Shown here: one piece after another, positions 1-5,246 of the stretch
How positions within the stretch are numbered: position 1 is the stretch's first letter
Layout of the letters: every line of letters begins with the position of its first letter
Assembly: GCF_034044715.1 (NCBI RefSeq)
Contig: NZ_JAXCLW010000020.1
Coordinates: 1-5,754, forward strand
DNA length: 5,754 nucleotides
Source of the DNA: Dongia_B soli
GTDB taxonomy: Bacteria; Pseudomonadota; Alphaproteobacteria; Dongiales; Dongiaceae
Reading direction: 5' to 3'
Program-made: the position numbers and the translations under genes
Notes under the pieces: model-generated
Database searches by the model: none
The model's input: only the letters and a program-made list of their open reading frames with translations
Told to the model about the DNA's origin: nothing

Positions 1-54
1 GGGCGGAGCTGATTTGTCGGCAATCCTGTCGCCGATCTGAGGGGACTGTTCCAT
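1..54 (-). CDS. 5' end of an unidentified gene, cut by the left window edge
   Basis: An ATG on the minus strand opens a frame of 18 codons that stays open to the window edge, reading MEQSPQIGDRIADKSAPP. An AAGGAAA Shine-Dalgarno-like stretch lies about 6 bases upstream of the ATG, which supports a real start. The gene lies downstream of the cytochrome b561 gene on the same strand, with a 136-bp gap, so it could be a second gene of the same unit or have its own promoter. The visible N-terminus is polar, without a signal peptide or membrane segment. It is too short to assign a family. Confidence 0.5.
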   Translation of the reverse strand, partial: MEQSPQIGDRIADKSAPP

Positions 55-184
55 GTCGGTTTCCTTAACCTCAACTTCATCACGTAAGCTTCAGAAGACC
101 TGATGATGGAGCTTGGTCTCGCGCAAAGGCTTTGTCCCGAAGTTCCCGAGTTTCCGCACGCAGCGAATCGAGGGCGAGCGATGC

Positions 185-202
185 CGAAAGTCATGACTTT
201 CG
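185..202. promoter_or_regulatory. 18-bp perfect palindrome over the b561 stop codon
   Basis: CGAAAGTCATGACTTTCG is its own reverse complement, and the flanking ATG/CAT extends the symmetry to 181-206 with one mismatched pair. It covers the TGA stop (191-193) and last codons of cytochrome b561. As RNA it could form a 7-bp stem with a CATG loop, but no U-run follows on the minus strand, so a classical intrinsic terminator is not supported. A dimeric protein binding site, an RNA 3'-end stem or chance remain possible. Confidence 0.4.
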
Positions 203-736
203 ACATCCGCCCGGCGCCATCGATTGAAGGACATCGTCGCCCAGATAGAAATGGTGGAAGATAGCCGCGGCTGCATGCACGCCAGCGATCCATAGGATGG
301 CGCTGCCCAGGGCGATGTGTATTTTCATGATCAGTTGCCCCACCTCATGCGCCTGTGCGATCTGGAGGGCAATATCAAATCCGACAAGGGTGAGGGGAAT
401 CCCCTCGAGCCAAGTACCGAGCATCGCTGTCGCGGGAATCGCGATGAGGAGCGCATAAAGCGAGAAGTGGACGAGCTTCGAGGCCGCAGCCATCCATCGC
501 GACATCGGTTGCTTCTTGGGCGCGCTGTCGATCAGCCGCCATACCAACCGCAGCACGACGACAATGCAGACGAGCACCCCGAATGTTTCGTGAAATCTGC
601 GGAGCCCCTCCGCGTCCGCGGAATAGAGCGAATAGCGGTCGCTCTTGCTCAGCACATAGGCGGCAAGAACCAGCATGACGGTCAGCCAATGGAAGGCTTG
701 GGTGACGGCGCCGTAGCGAGAGGAAGTGCTGCGCAA
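191..736 (-). CDS. Cytochrome b561 (CybB-type four-helix membrane dihaem protein)
   Basis: This 181-residue protein matches the bacterial cytochrome b561 family, inner-membrane proteins that bind two b haems between four helices and pass electrons between quinol and other acceptors. The N-terminal pattern RYGAVTQAFHW is typical. Hydrophobic spans lie at about residues 15-30, 52-68, 88-107 and 142-163. Histidines at 16, 49, 140 and 154 match the spacing of the four haem ligands of E. coli CybB; others are at 90, 130, 161 and 162. Length is normal for the family. The start is a TTG: an in-frame stop lies 7 codons upstream (758-760), no ATG lies between, and the first internal ATG would remove the first haem ligand. 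Its acceptor is unknown. An unidentified partial gene follows downstream on the same strand. Confidence 0.92.
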   Translation of the reverse strand: MRSTSSRYGAVTQAFHWLTVMLVLAAYVLSKSDRYSLYSADAEGLRRFHETFGVLVCIVVVLRLVWRLIDSAPKKQPMSRWMAAASKLVHFSLYALLIAIPATAMLGTWLEGIPLTLVGFDIALQIAQAHEVGQLIMKIHIALGSAILWIAGVHAAAAIFHHFYLGDDVLQSMAPGGCRKS

Positions 737-1029
737 TCCGACTATCTCACTCCGATCTTAGGCCCGCTGCAGCGGTTGCTAAGCTGGCCAGCTCCTCCAA
801 CGTCCAGCTTTACCTTATGACGAACCCCTTGCCCAGGCGTCCTAAATCCGTGTCCGAGCGTCCGGCGCTTCAACCTGGACCGCGGTTGGAGATGCCGTCC
901 CGGCGGAGATCGGGGCATCCGCCAAAAACAACTCCACTTTGCTTCGTGCCGTGCCACAACCGAAGCGGCCGAAACCCGCCAATAGGTACGAGCCCGAAGT
1001 CGGCCATTCGCGCAGCAGTGGAAAAACGC
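737..1029. other. Stretch without a recognisable gene
   Basis: This is the region upstream of cytochrome b561 and left of the duplicated segment. It is GC-rich, and several frames stay open on both strands, but their translations are rich in R, P and S with no recognisable motif or good ribosome binding site. The b561 promoter should lie near 740-830 on the minus strand, but I could not pick out a convincing -35/-10 pair. Confidence 0.5.
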
Positions 1030-1086
1030 TCATCGCGCGCAACGCTTCTCCCTTTTCCAAACTTGCGCGAATCGAGCAAAAACCTT

Positions 1087-1096
1087 CTGTGCACAG
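1087..1096. promoter_or_regulatory. Conserved palindrome CTGTGCACAG in leader A
   Basis: This 10-bp perfect palindrome lies about 158 bp upstream of the small membrane-protein gene. The same site with the same 3' flank (CAAGTC) occurs at the matching place in the second copy, although bases around it have diverged. An operator, possibly for the adjacent AraC-type regulator or another dimeric protein, is a reasonable guess. No promoter elements could be placed next to it with confidence. Confidence 0.4.
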
Positions 1097-1244
1097 CAAG
1101 TCCCTCCAAGAACCGTCCCACCAACGCCGGCAGAATTAGTTATCGGAAGCTCAAGCGACTGCGGGCTCATTCATTCACACCCCTCTAAAGCGCGCTGAGC
1201 GTATCGACACCTACAAAAGCCAAATCGAGACTCGGAGAATGATT

Positions 1245-1364
1245 ATGATCCACGATTTGCACAGAGATTGGCAACGCTGGTCGAGGGCGGAACGGGCACT
1301 CGCCCCGGTGATTGCGGCGATTCTCCTAATGGCCATTCCAGCAGCTATTCTACTGACTATCTAG
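1245..1364 (+). CDS. Small single-span membrane protein (39 aa), copy A
   Basis: This is a 39-codon gene not recognised as a known family. Residues 1-17 are polar and amphipathic, with a DLHRDW-x-RW core and an ER pair; residues 18-39 form one hydrophobic segment rich in A, I and L with a central proline, running to the C-terminus. That predicts a cytoplasmic head with a C-terminal membrane anchor. Two in-frame ATGs occur (1239 and 1245). GGAG at 1234-1237 is 7 bases from the second but only 1 from the first, so 1245 is chosen. The stop (1362-1364) overlaps the GAGG ribosome binding site of the AraC-family gene 10 bp downstream, suggesting translational coupling. A gap-free copy of identical length at 3045-3164 is strong support that it is real. 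The function is unknown; a membrane partner or sensor for the regulator is inference. Confidence 0.72.
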   Translation: MIHDLHRDWQRWSRAERALAPVIAAILLMAIPAAILLTI

Positions 1365-1374
1365 AGGTCGTTGA

Positions 1375-2439
1375 ATGCAACAAGTCTCGATAGCCGCACC
1401 GGCGAAGTGGTGGCGATCCTCAAAGCCGCTTTCGCGAATTTCGGGAACTGATCTCGACAGACTGATGGGGACGATGGAAGTCGCCTCGGCTCAGCTGTCC
1501 GAGTGCCTCTTCGCCACTGAAGCCCGCCTCCACATCGAGAGGACCAATCTGCCGACCATACACTATGGTCTCACCGGTTCCGGCACGATTCTCATCGAAG
1601 GCGAAGCAGCGTTCGAGCTCGCCCCGAAAATGCTCGTCGTGGCGCCGCCGAATAAGTCAATCGACATCATCGCGGCCGGTCCATCGTTTGGGCGGCTCCG
1701 TAACTGCACCGGCAGCATCAAGAAAAACTGCTTTGTTCCTGGCTCGGTGCACCGCCACGAGATCGGGGAAGGAGAGGCATCATTTTCGCTCGTCTGCGGT
1801 CACTTCCATGCAATTTACGGTCCGGGACTTGATCCTTTTGCTTCGCTTGCTTCGCCAATCGCCGAACGCTTTGATGCGCATGGTCAGGTCGACCATCTGA
1901 TCAACTATGCGATGATGGAACTTGCCGGGCGGGAGATCGGTGGACAGCCGATGGTGTCCACCTTATTCAAGCTGGTGTTGCTGGCTTTGCTTCGTCGCAG
2001 TCTAACGTCCACAAACGCTTGGGTGGAGAGTTTTTCGCTTCTGAATGACCCGCCGATAGCGCGCGCGTTTGCTGAAATGGCGTCACGCCCCGCGGCAAAC
2101 TTCAGAGTTGAAACCCTGTGTAGCTCGGTAGGGTTGAGTCGCTCGGTGTTCATGGCGAGATTCGCGGCCGCGTTTGGAGACTCGCCGATGTCCGTCCTAA
2201 GGCGCCTTCGGATGCGACATGCGGCGGGCCTTCTGGCAGCGAATGCACTGTCCATCGAGCAGGTTGCATTTCAGGCGGGCTATCGGAGCCGCAGTAGCTT
2301 CAGCCGGGTCTTCCGGAAGCACTACGGAATCGACCCTTCAGACTATCGGGCAGAGGCAAAGCGCGCCGTCGTTACATATGAGGTCGAACGAAGCGGCGCC
2401 CTGAATGACTATCCGCCGTTGGCGATTAAAGTAGCGTGA
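1375..2439 (+). CDS. AraC-family transcriptional regulator with cupin-like N-terminus
   Basis: This 354-residue regulator has the standard AraC/XylS layout. Residues about 20-215 form a sensing and dimerisation domain of the cupin-like type (segment HYGLTGSGTILIEGEAAFEL near 63-82). The C-terminal DNA-binding domain has two helix-turn-helix units: about 245-268 (VETLCSSVGLSRSVFMARF) and about 293-317 (IEQVAFQAGYRSRSSFSRVF), ending with the family signature of a GIDPSDYR stretch. The ATG at 1375 is preceded by GAGG at 1364-1367 with 7-base spacing. The gene begins 10 bp after the 39-aa membrane protein, so the two are probably one unit. The inducer and targets are unknown; autoregulation through the leader palindrome is possible. 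A broken copy of its 5' end lies at 3175-3345. A tail of about 28 residues follows the DNA-binding domain, longer than usual. Confidence 0.93.
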   Translation: MQQVSIAAPAKWWRSSKPLSRISGTDLDRLMGTMEVASAQLSECLFATEARLHIERTNLPTIHYGLTGSGTILIEGEAAFELAPKMLVVAPPNKSIDIIAAGPSFGRLRNCTGSIKKNCFVPGSVHRHEIGEGEASFSLVCGHFHAIYGPGLDPFASLASPIAERFDAHGQVDHLINYAMMELAGREIGGQPMVSTLFKLVLLALLRRSLTSTNAWVESFSLLNDPPIARAFAEMASRPAANFRVETLCSSVGLSRSVFMARFAAAFGDSPMSVLRRLRMRHAAGLLAANALSIEQVAFQAGYRSRSSFSRVFRKHYGIDPSDYRAEAKRAVVTYEVERSGALNDYPPLAIKVA

Positions 2440-2543
2440 TGACGGCGGTCGGCCGATGACCTAATATCCCCACTTTCCTGAATACGGTGTACCCTTATGC
2501 GGCTGACCATCGGAGGGCTGCCTAATACCGTGCTGCGTCTCCG

Positions 2544-2862
2544 TCAGTTTGCCATCGAAGATAAGCGAAAATAGTTCGCGAAGCCTTCCACGAACACCCG
2601 CTGGTGGCCGTGCTTGGCCAAAAATATTGCCCATTGGCGGAGTAAGATAATCGACGACCAGAGCATCGACGGGGCGTGCTTCGCACAGCCCGTCGATGGA
2701 GACCAGCGTTCCCCAGGCTCGAACCGGGCGCGCGGACCGCTTCCCAATGTCGGCGCTGATGAGATCGAGTACCAAGCCGGCCTTTTGTAGGGCGTCGTGT
2801 TCGAGGGCGACGAACTCGTGCTCGCCGGCATAGGGCTCGTCGCTCGCGTATGCTTCTCTCGT
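2544..2862 (-). pseudogene. Probable remnant of a response-regulator receiver domain
   Basis: No single minus-strand frame gives a full protein, but three pieces in the right order resemble a receiver domain. Positions about 2841-2776 read DEP, then EFVALEHDALQKAGL, like the acidic start and first helix. Positions 2670-2643 read ARPVDALVVDYL, like the strand carrying the phosphorylated Asp (D codon 2650-2652). After a frame change near 2631-2650, positions 2630-2568 read AIFLAKHG then RVFVEGFANYF, like the following helix and strand (usually VFVTGY/F). The lysine-bearing strand and the last helix are absent, and no ATG with a ribosome binding site precedes it. It points away from leader B. 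The reading depends on pattern memory, so confidence is low. Confidence 0.3.
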
Positions 2863-2896
2863 TTACAGCTTTACGCGGGAATAAAGCAAATAGGTT

Positions 2897-2906
2897 CTGT
2901 GCACAG
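2897..2906. promoter_or_regulatory. Conserved palindrome CTGTGCACAG in leader B
   Basis: This is the second copy of the 10-bp perfect palindrome, about 148 bp upstream of the second small gene, again followed by CAAGTC. Its conservation while neighbouring bases differ suggests a functional site, but it could also be chance within a duplicated segment. Confidence 0.4.
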
Positions 2907-3044
2907 CAAGTCTGTGCAAGAGCCGCCCGATCATCGCCGTCAGAATTAGTCATCGGAAGCTCAAGCGACTGCAGGTTGCTCATTCAAAGCGCGCTGAGCG
3001 CACCGAAACCTACTAACGCAAATTAGAGGACCTGGAGAATGGTT

Positions 3045-3164
3045 ATGATCTACGATTTGCACAGAGATTGGCCACGCTGGACGACCGCAGAACGGGCATT
3101 CGCCCCTGTGATCACAGCGATTCTTTTAATCGACATCCCAACAGCAATTCTACTGATTGCCTGA
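3045..3164 (+). CDS. Small single-span membrane protein (39 aa), copy B
   Basis: This is a paralogue of the 39-codon gene at 1245-1364. By hand count 28 of 39 residues and about 96 of 117 bases are identical, with no gaps and the stop at the same place. The N-terminal DLHRDW-x-RW and AER pattern and the C-terminal hydrophobic segment are kept; an Asp replaces an Ala inside that segment (residue 30). GGAG at 3034-3037 sits 7 bases from the ATG at 3045, and an earlier in-frame ATG at 3039 is too close to it, exactly as in copy A. About seven differences are synonymous. The regulator that should follow is broken, so this copy is now an orphan upstream of dps. The function is unknown. Confidence 0.65.
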   Translation: MIYDLHRDWPRWTTAERAFAPVITAILLIDIPTAILLIA

Positions 3165-3174
3165 AGGTGGTTGG

Positions 3175-3345
3175 ATGCGAAAAGTCTCGATGACTGCACA
3201 GGCAGCTGGTGGTGATACTGAAAGCCGCCCATGCGTCATCATCTGCGCGAGACGCCACCAACCATACAGGATGCCGCTAGCCGATCGTAGCGATGGAGGC
3301 CAACGCACATGAATTGATGTTTGCCGATCGTCATTGTTTGACGCT
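3175..3345 (+). pseudogene. Remnant of the 5' end of a second AraC-type gene
   Basis: Ten bases after the second small gene, an ATG starts a frame that matches the start of the intact AraC-family gene: KVSMTAQA against QVSIAAPA. A one-base deletion follows within the first 40 bases relative to copy A, and the frame ends after about 45 codons. In another frame, about 3276-3345 reads VAMEANAHELMFADRHCLTL, which resembles GTMEVASAQLSECLFATEA of the intact protein (residues 32-50). Nothing of the DNA-binding domain is present before dps begins, so the gene was truncated by a deletion or rearrangement. The start region is clear; the later part is weak. Confidence 0.6.
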
Positions 3346-3397
3346 TTCCAAATAACCACGGCTGCCGCGAATGTCGAATAAACAGAAGGAGATGATC

Positions 3398-3928
3398 ATG
3401 ACAGGAAAACACCTTATAAGTGCACGACCGGGAGAAACCGGTGGAGTCACCGACCTTTCGGCAGATGTCAGCTGCAATATCGGTGCAGCTCTAAAGAGCC
3501 TGCTGGCCGATGTATTTTCTCTCTACCTGAAGACGAAGAACTCCCCTTGGCATATGAGTGAGCCACATATCATCGATTGCCGCCTCCTCCTAGATAGACA
3601 TGGCATGCAGGTCTTCGCGATGATCGATCCAATCGCTGAGATAATGGGCCAATTGGGTGGGACCACGTTACGTGCCATCGGAAACAACACTCCTACGCAA
3701 AGTGCGGCGGATGCAGATGACGAATATATCGGGCCTCAGGGCATGCTTTCTGAACTTCGGGACGACACTCAGCGGTTAACCAAGACGATGCACGAAGGGC
3801 GAAAAAACGGTGATGGGACCGGCGACGTCGGGACTGCCAGTCTTTTCGAAGTGTGGATCGATGAAACAGAATGCCGCGCCCGGTTCCGATATAAGGCGCC
3901 ACGTCATCCTCCTCGTTCGAATAGCTAA
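3398..3928 (+). CDS. dps: Dps-family ferritin-like protein with altered ferroxidase site
   Basis: Dps proteins form 12-subunit shells that oxidise and store iron with peroxide and can bind DNA. This protein has the family's landmarks: LLADVFSLYLKTKN, PWHMSEPH, LLLDRHGMQVFAMIDPIAE, GGTTLRAIG and FEVWIDETE near the C-terminus. Counting from the ATG at 3398 (176 aa), the five E. coli ferroxidase ligands H51, H63, D67, D78 and E82 align without gaps to P50, R62, D66, D77 and E81. Both histidines are therefore lost and the three acids kept. The start at 3398 is chosen because AAGGAG (3386-3391) is 6 bases upstream; in-frame ATGs at 3371 and 3392 are too early or touch it. The C-terminal tail after about residue 166 (PRHPPRSNS) looks foreign and leads into IS66 debris, so the end may have been replaced. 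It may be a variant or a decaying gene. Confidence 0.85.
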   Translation: MTGKHLISARPGETGGVTDLSADVSCNIGAALKSLLADVFSLYLKTKNSPWHMSEPHIIDCRLLLDRHGMQVFAMIDPIAEIMGQLGGTTLRAIGNNTPTQSAADADDEYIGPQGMLSELRDDTQRLTKTMHEGRKNGDGTGDVGTASLFEVWIDETECRARFRYKAPRHPPRSNS

Positions 3929-3950
3929 GCCAGCCGGGCGGCTGGTAGCT

Positions 3951-4266
3951 GAGGTGGTTCTCAGCCCCGACGAGACCCGCCACCGATGCAGCGGGCGCCC
4001 ACGGAAGATCGGTGACGATGTCACCGAGACCTTGCCCGGCCCGGTTCAAGATCATCCGCACGGCGCGCCAAGGCTTGCATGCCACTGCTGTGGCGGCGCA
4101 CTGCAGGTCGCCGCGCCGGTGCTTCCCATTGAGCAGGGTGGTCGGACCTCGGCCTTGTGGCCCATCTGCTGATCTCAAAATATTCGGAATCATCCGCCGT
4201 TTTGCCGGCAGTCTCAGATCTATACCGGAAGATGGCGAGCTCGAGCGATCGGCATGGAAGCCGGCA
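3951..4266 (+). mobile_element. Frameshifted remnant of an IS66-family transposase (TnpC)
   Basis: Pieces of an IS66 transposase appear in the correct order across all three plus frames. They are: KIGDDVTE (frame of 3810, zinc-finger region); ARFKIIRTARQ (about 4038-4070, frame of 4012); RLACHCCGGALQVAAPVLPIEQG split by position (about 4071-4140, first frame); GLVAHLLISKYS (4151-4186, third frame); PFCRQSQIY (4197-4223, first frame); and EDGELERSAW (4228-4257, second frame). In intact members these read like GEDVTE, ARFKVIRxVRPKLSC, APAPSLPIE, GLLAHxLVSKYADHLPLYRQSEIY and GVELDRS. At least five frame changes are needed, and the catalytic DDE core is missing. No terminal inverted repeats or target duplication were found. 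It is inert debris starting just after dps. Confidence 0.78.
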
Positions 4267-4277
4267 CCGGTCATGAC

Positions 4278-4430
4278 ATGCGGCCGATGACATTGACCAG
4301 AGCAGAGAGCAACGCCGCGGACATTCGGACACATATTCAGGACCATAAGATCTCCGCCCGTCCCTACAATGAGTTCTATCTCAAGTCACGCACCGCGGCC
4401 AAGATACTGAAGAGATGGAGAATTCTATGA
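4278..4430 (+). pseudogene. Possible C-terminal fragment of an IS630-type transposase
   Basis: A 50-codon frame reads ADIRTHIQDHKISARPYNEF followed by a KS-x-TAAKILKR stretch. This resembles the C-terminal tail of IS630-family transposases, where an I-x-x-x-I-x-x-H/W-N helix is followed by PRPF-x-WTK-x-A-x-x-IL. The Trp-Thr part is not preserved and there is no ribosome binding site at the first ATG, so it would be a fragment rather than a gene. The match is faint; unrelated noncoding sequence is a real alternative. Confidence 0.22.
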
Positions 4431-4522
4431 TCGGAAGGATTTTTAGCGCTAAGGCTGCCGTCGCCTGCGCAACAAGCTTGAGAGTTTCGGTTACCGCCAC
4501 TTATTTTGGCGCAAAGGGCTAG
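4427..4522 (+). CDS. Possible 31-codon small ORF of unknown function
   Basis: An ATG at 4427 has GGAG at 4417-4420 with a good 6-base spacing and overlaps the preceding stop in an ATGA. The peptide begins MIGRIFSAKAAVACATSLRV and has a mildly hydrophobic middle. No family is recognised and no second copy exists in the window, so the only support is the ribosome binding site. The setting is a debris region, and chance is quite possible. Confidence 0.2.
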   Translation: MIGRIFSAKAAVACATSLRVSVTATYFGAKG

Positions 4523-4685
4523 CGATAATGCTCCGCCGCCCCGCCCGGTACTTGCCCAAGCACCACTCCGCCGGCGTGCTTCATTCGCCGGAAAAGCTCC
4601 TTGATTGGGCTTTTGTTGGGCCCCCTCACCCCTACTCGCAGCTCACGCAGCCCGCTGAAAAACCTGCAGCATAAAGAGAACAGAC
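4431..4685 (+). other. Debris between transposase remnants and the P460 gene, with a rhodanese-like echo
   Basis: A plus frame open from about 4456 to 4674 contains LRNKLESFGYRHLFWRKG (about 4465-4518). This resembles the end of rhodanese-like domains, where a helix is followed by GY-x-x-V-x-WY-x-x-G. The active-site Cys loop is not present in this frame, so at best this is the tail of a broken gene. The rest (4530-4685) has no recognisable coding content. The promoter for the P460 gene should lie here, but no clear elements were found. Confidence 0.2.
4592..4614 (+). terminator. Weak hairpin with terminal U-run (4592-4614)
   Basis: AAAAGCTC and GGGCTTTT can pair as an eight-base-pair stem (one G-U pair) around a loop of about seven bases. 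The final TTTT is part of the stem and is followed by GTTGGG, so the stem is AT-rich and termination would be weak. It lies 70 bp upstream of the P460-family gene and might insulate it from the left. Confidence 0.2.
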
Positions 4686-5246
4686 ATGAAATCTCACCTT
4701 ATTGCTTCCGCCCTCCTCATTGCTGCGGTGACTGGTATAACGATTGTCCCAGCGATAGCCGATGATGCTTCACTGCAAACGATCGTCGATAAAGATGGAA
4801 ACATGCGGATGCCGGACAACTACCGAGCCCGTTTTCAGTTTCTCGGTGCTTGGGCAATTGCGGCAGAATCCGGCCAAGGATCGAAGCAGATGCATATTGT
4901 TTATGCATCTCCTGGTACTGCTGATCAATATCGGGCGACCGGACAGTTTCCGGACGGAGCTGTCTTAGTCAAAGAGGTATACGAGACATCGACGGAAGAC
5001 ATGGCGACCGGTACCGTAAGCAGGGAATCAACCTTGAAAGGCTGGTTTCTCATGGTAAGGGATAGCAAGCATAGCTTCCCCAAGAACAAGCTTTGGGGCG
5101 ACGGATGGGGCTGGTCCTGGTTCGACGCCGGTGATCCAACCAAAACGACGTCTACCGATTACGTTTCCGACTGCAAATCCTGCCATATACCAGCCAGCTC
5201 CACGGATTGGATCTACATTCAGGGATATCCGCCTCTCTCAAAATGA
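4686..5246 (+). CDS. Cytochrome P460-family secreted c-type cytochrome
   Basis: This 186-residue protein has an N-terminal signal peptide (residues 1 to about 25, cleavage after PAIA) and a single c-type haem motif CKSCH at 163-167 near the C-terminus. The following DWIYIQGYPPL matches the end of cytochrome P460-family proteins. Other family-like parts are MPDNYRARFQFLGAW (42-56) and FPDGAVLVKEVYE (88-100). It should be exported and haem-loaded in the periplasm. Characterised P460 enzymes oxidise hydroxylamine and use a lysine-haem crosslink; many rhizobial homologues have unknown substrates, and whether a crosslinking Lys exists here cannot be told from sequence alone (K96 in the VKE segment is a candidate). 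The ATG follows an AAAGAGA stretch about 7 bases upstream. Length is normal and the reading frame is clean, in contrast to the debris on its left. Confidence 0.9.
   Translation: MKSHLIASALLIAAVTGITIVPAIADDASLQTIVDKDGNMRMPDNYRARFQFLGAWAIAAESGQGSKQMHIVYASPGTADQYRATGQFPDGAVLVKEVYETSTEDMATGTVSRESTLKGWFLMVRDSKHSFPKNKLWGDGWGWSWFDAGDPTKTTSTDYVSDCKSCHIPASSTDWIYIQGYPPLSK

Larger units (their letters stand above)
1030..1440 (+). repeat. Imperfect tandem duplication, copy A (leader + small gene + start of araC-type gene)
   Basis: This segment aligns along its length with about 2838-3235, some 1.8 kb to the right. Identical blocks include the 18-mer TTCTGTGCACAGCAAGTC, a 21-bp block at 1142-1162 (2952-2972 in copy B), AAAGCGCGCTGAGCG at 1187-1201 (2986-3000), and most of the first 30 bases of the small gene. 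By hand count the small gene is about 82% identical in nucleotides without gaps; the leader is more divergent and has small indels. The left boundary is blurred at about 1020-1035. On the right, similarity runs into the AraC-family gene and fades. The divergence points to an old duplication rather than a recent transposition. Confidence 0.85.
2838..3235 (+). repeat. Imperfect tandem duplication, copy B
   Basis: This is the partner of the segment at about 1030-1440. It keeps the leader palindrome, the 21-bp identical block (2952-2972), a complete 39-codon small gene and the first part of an AraC-type gene. Alignment offsets are 1810 bp in the leader and 1800 bp in the small gene, so about 10 bases were lost or gained between them, around the CATTCATTCACACCCCT stretch present only in copy A. 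Similarity fades within the regulator remnant. Confidence 0.85.

Noticed and set aside
870..1124. Divergent minus-strand frame in leader A starting (TTG) MVGRFLEGLAVHRRFLLDSR, matched in copy B by MIGRLLHRLAVHRTYLLYSR from an ATG
   Set aside because: The aligned starts and similar peptides are intriguing, but copy B stops after 23 codons, neither start has a ribosome binding site, and nucleotide similarity of the leaders is enough to explain it.
817..1188. Plus-strand frame of 123 codons across the start of leader A
   Set aside because: Its R/P/S-rich translation is typical of noncoding GC-rich DNA. The matching frame in copy B shows only a short similar stretch, explained by the nucleotide duplication.
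2413..2448. Inverted repeat CCGCCGT/ACGGCGG around the AraC stop as a terminator
   Set aside because: The loop is 22 bases and no U-run follows, so termination is not supported.
3338..3366. TTGACG at 3338 as a -35 box for dps
   Set aside because: No acceptable -10 hexamer lies 16-18 bases downstream.
3693..4346. Long minus-strand frame of 217 codons
   Set aside because: It lies antisense to dps and the IS66 remnant, whose plus-strand homology explains the region, and its translation has no recognisable motif or good ribosome binding site.
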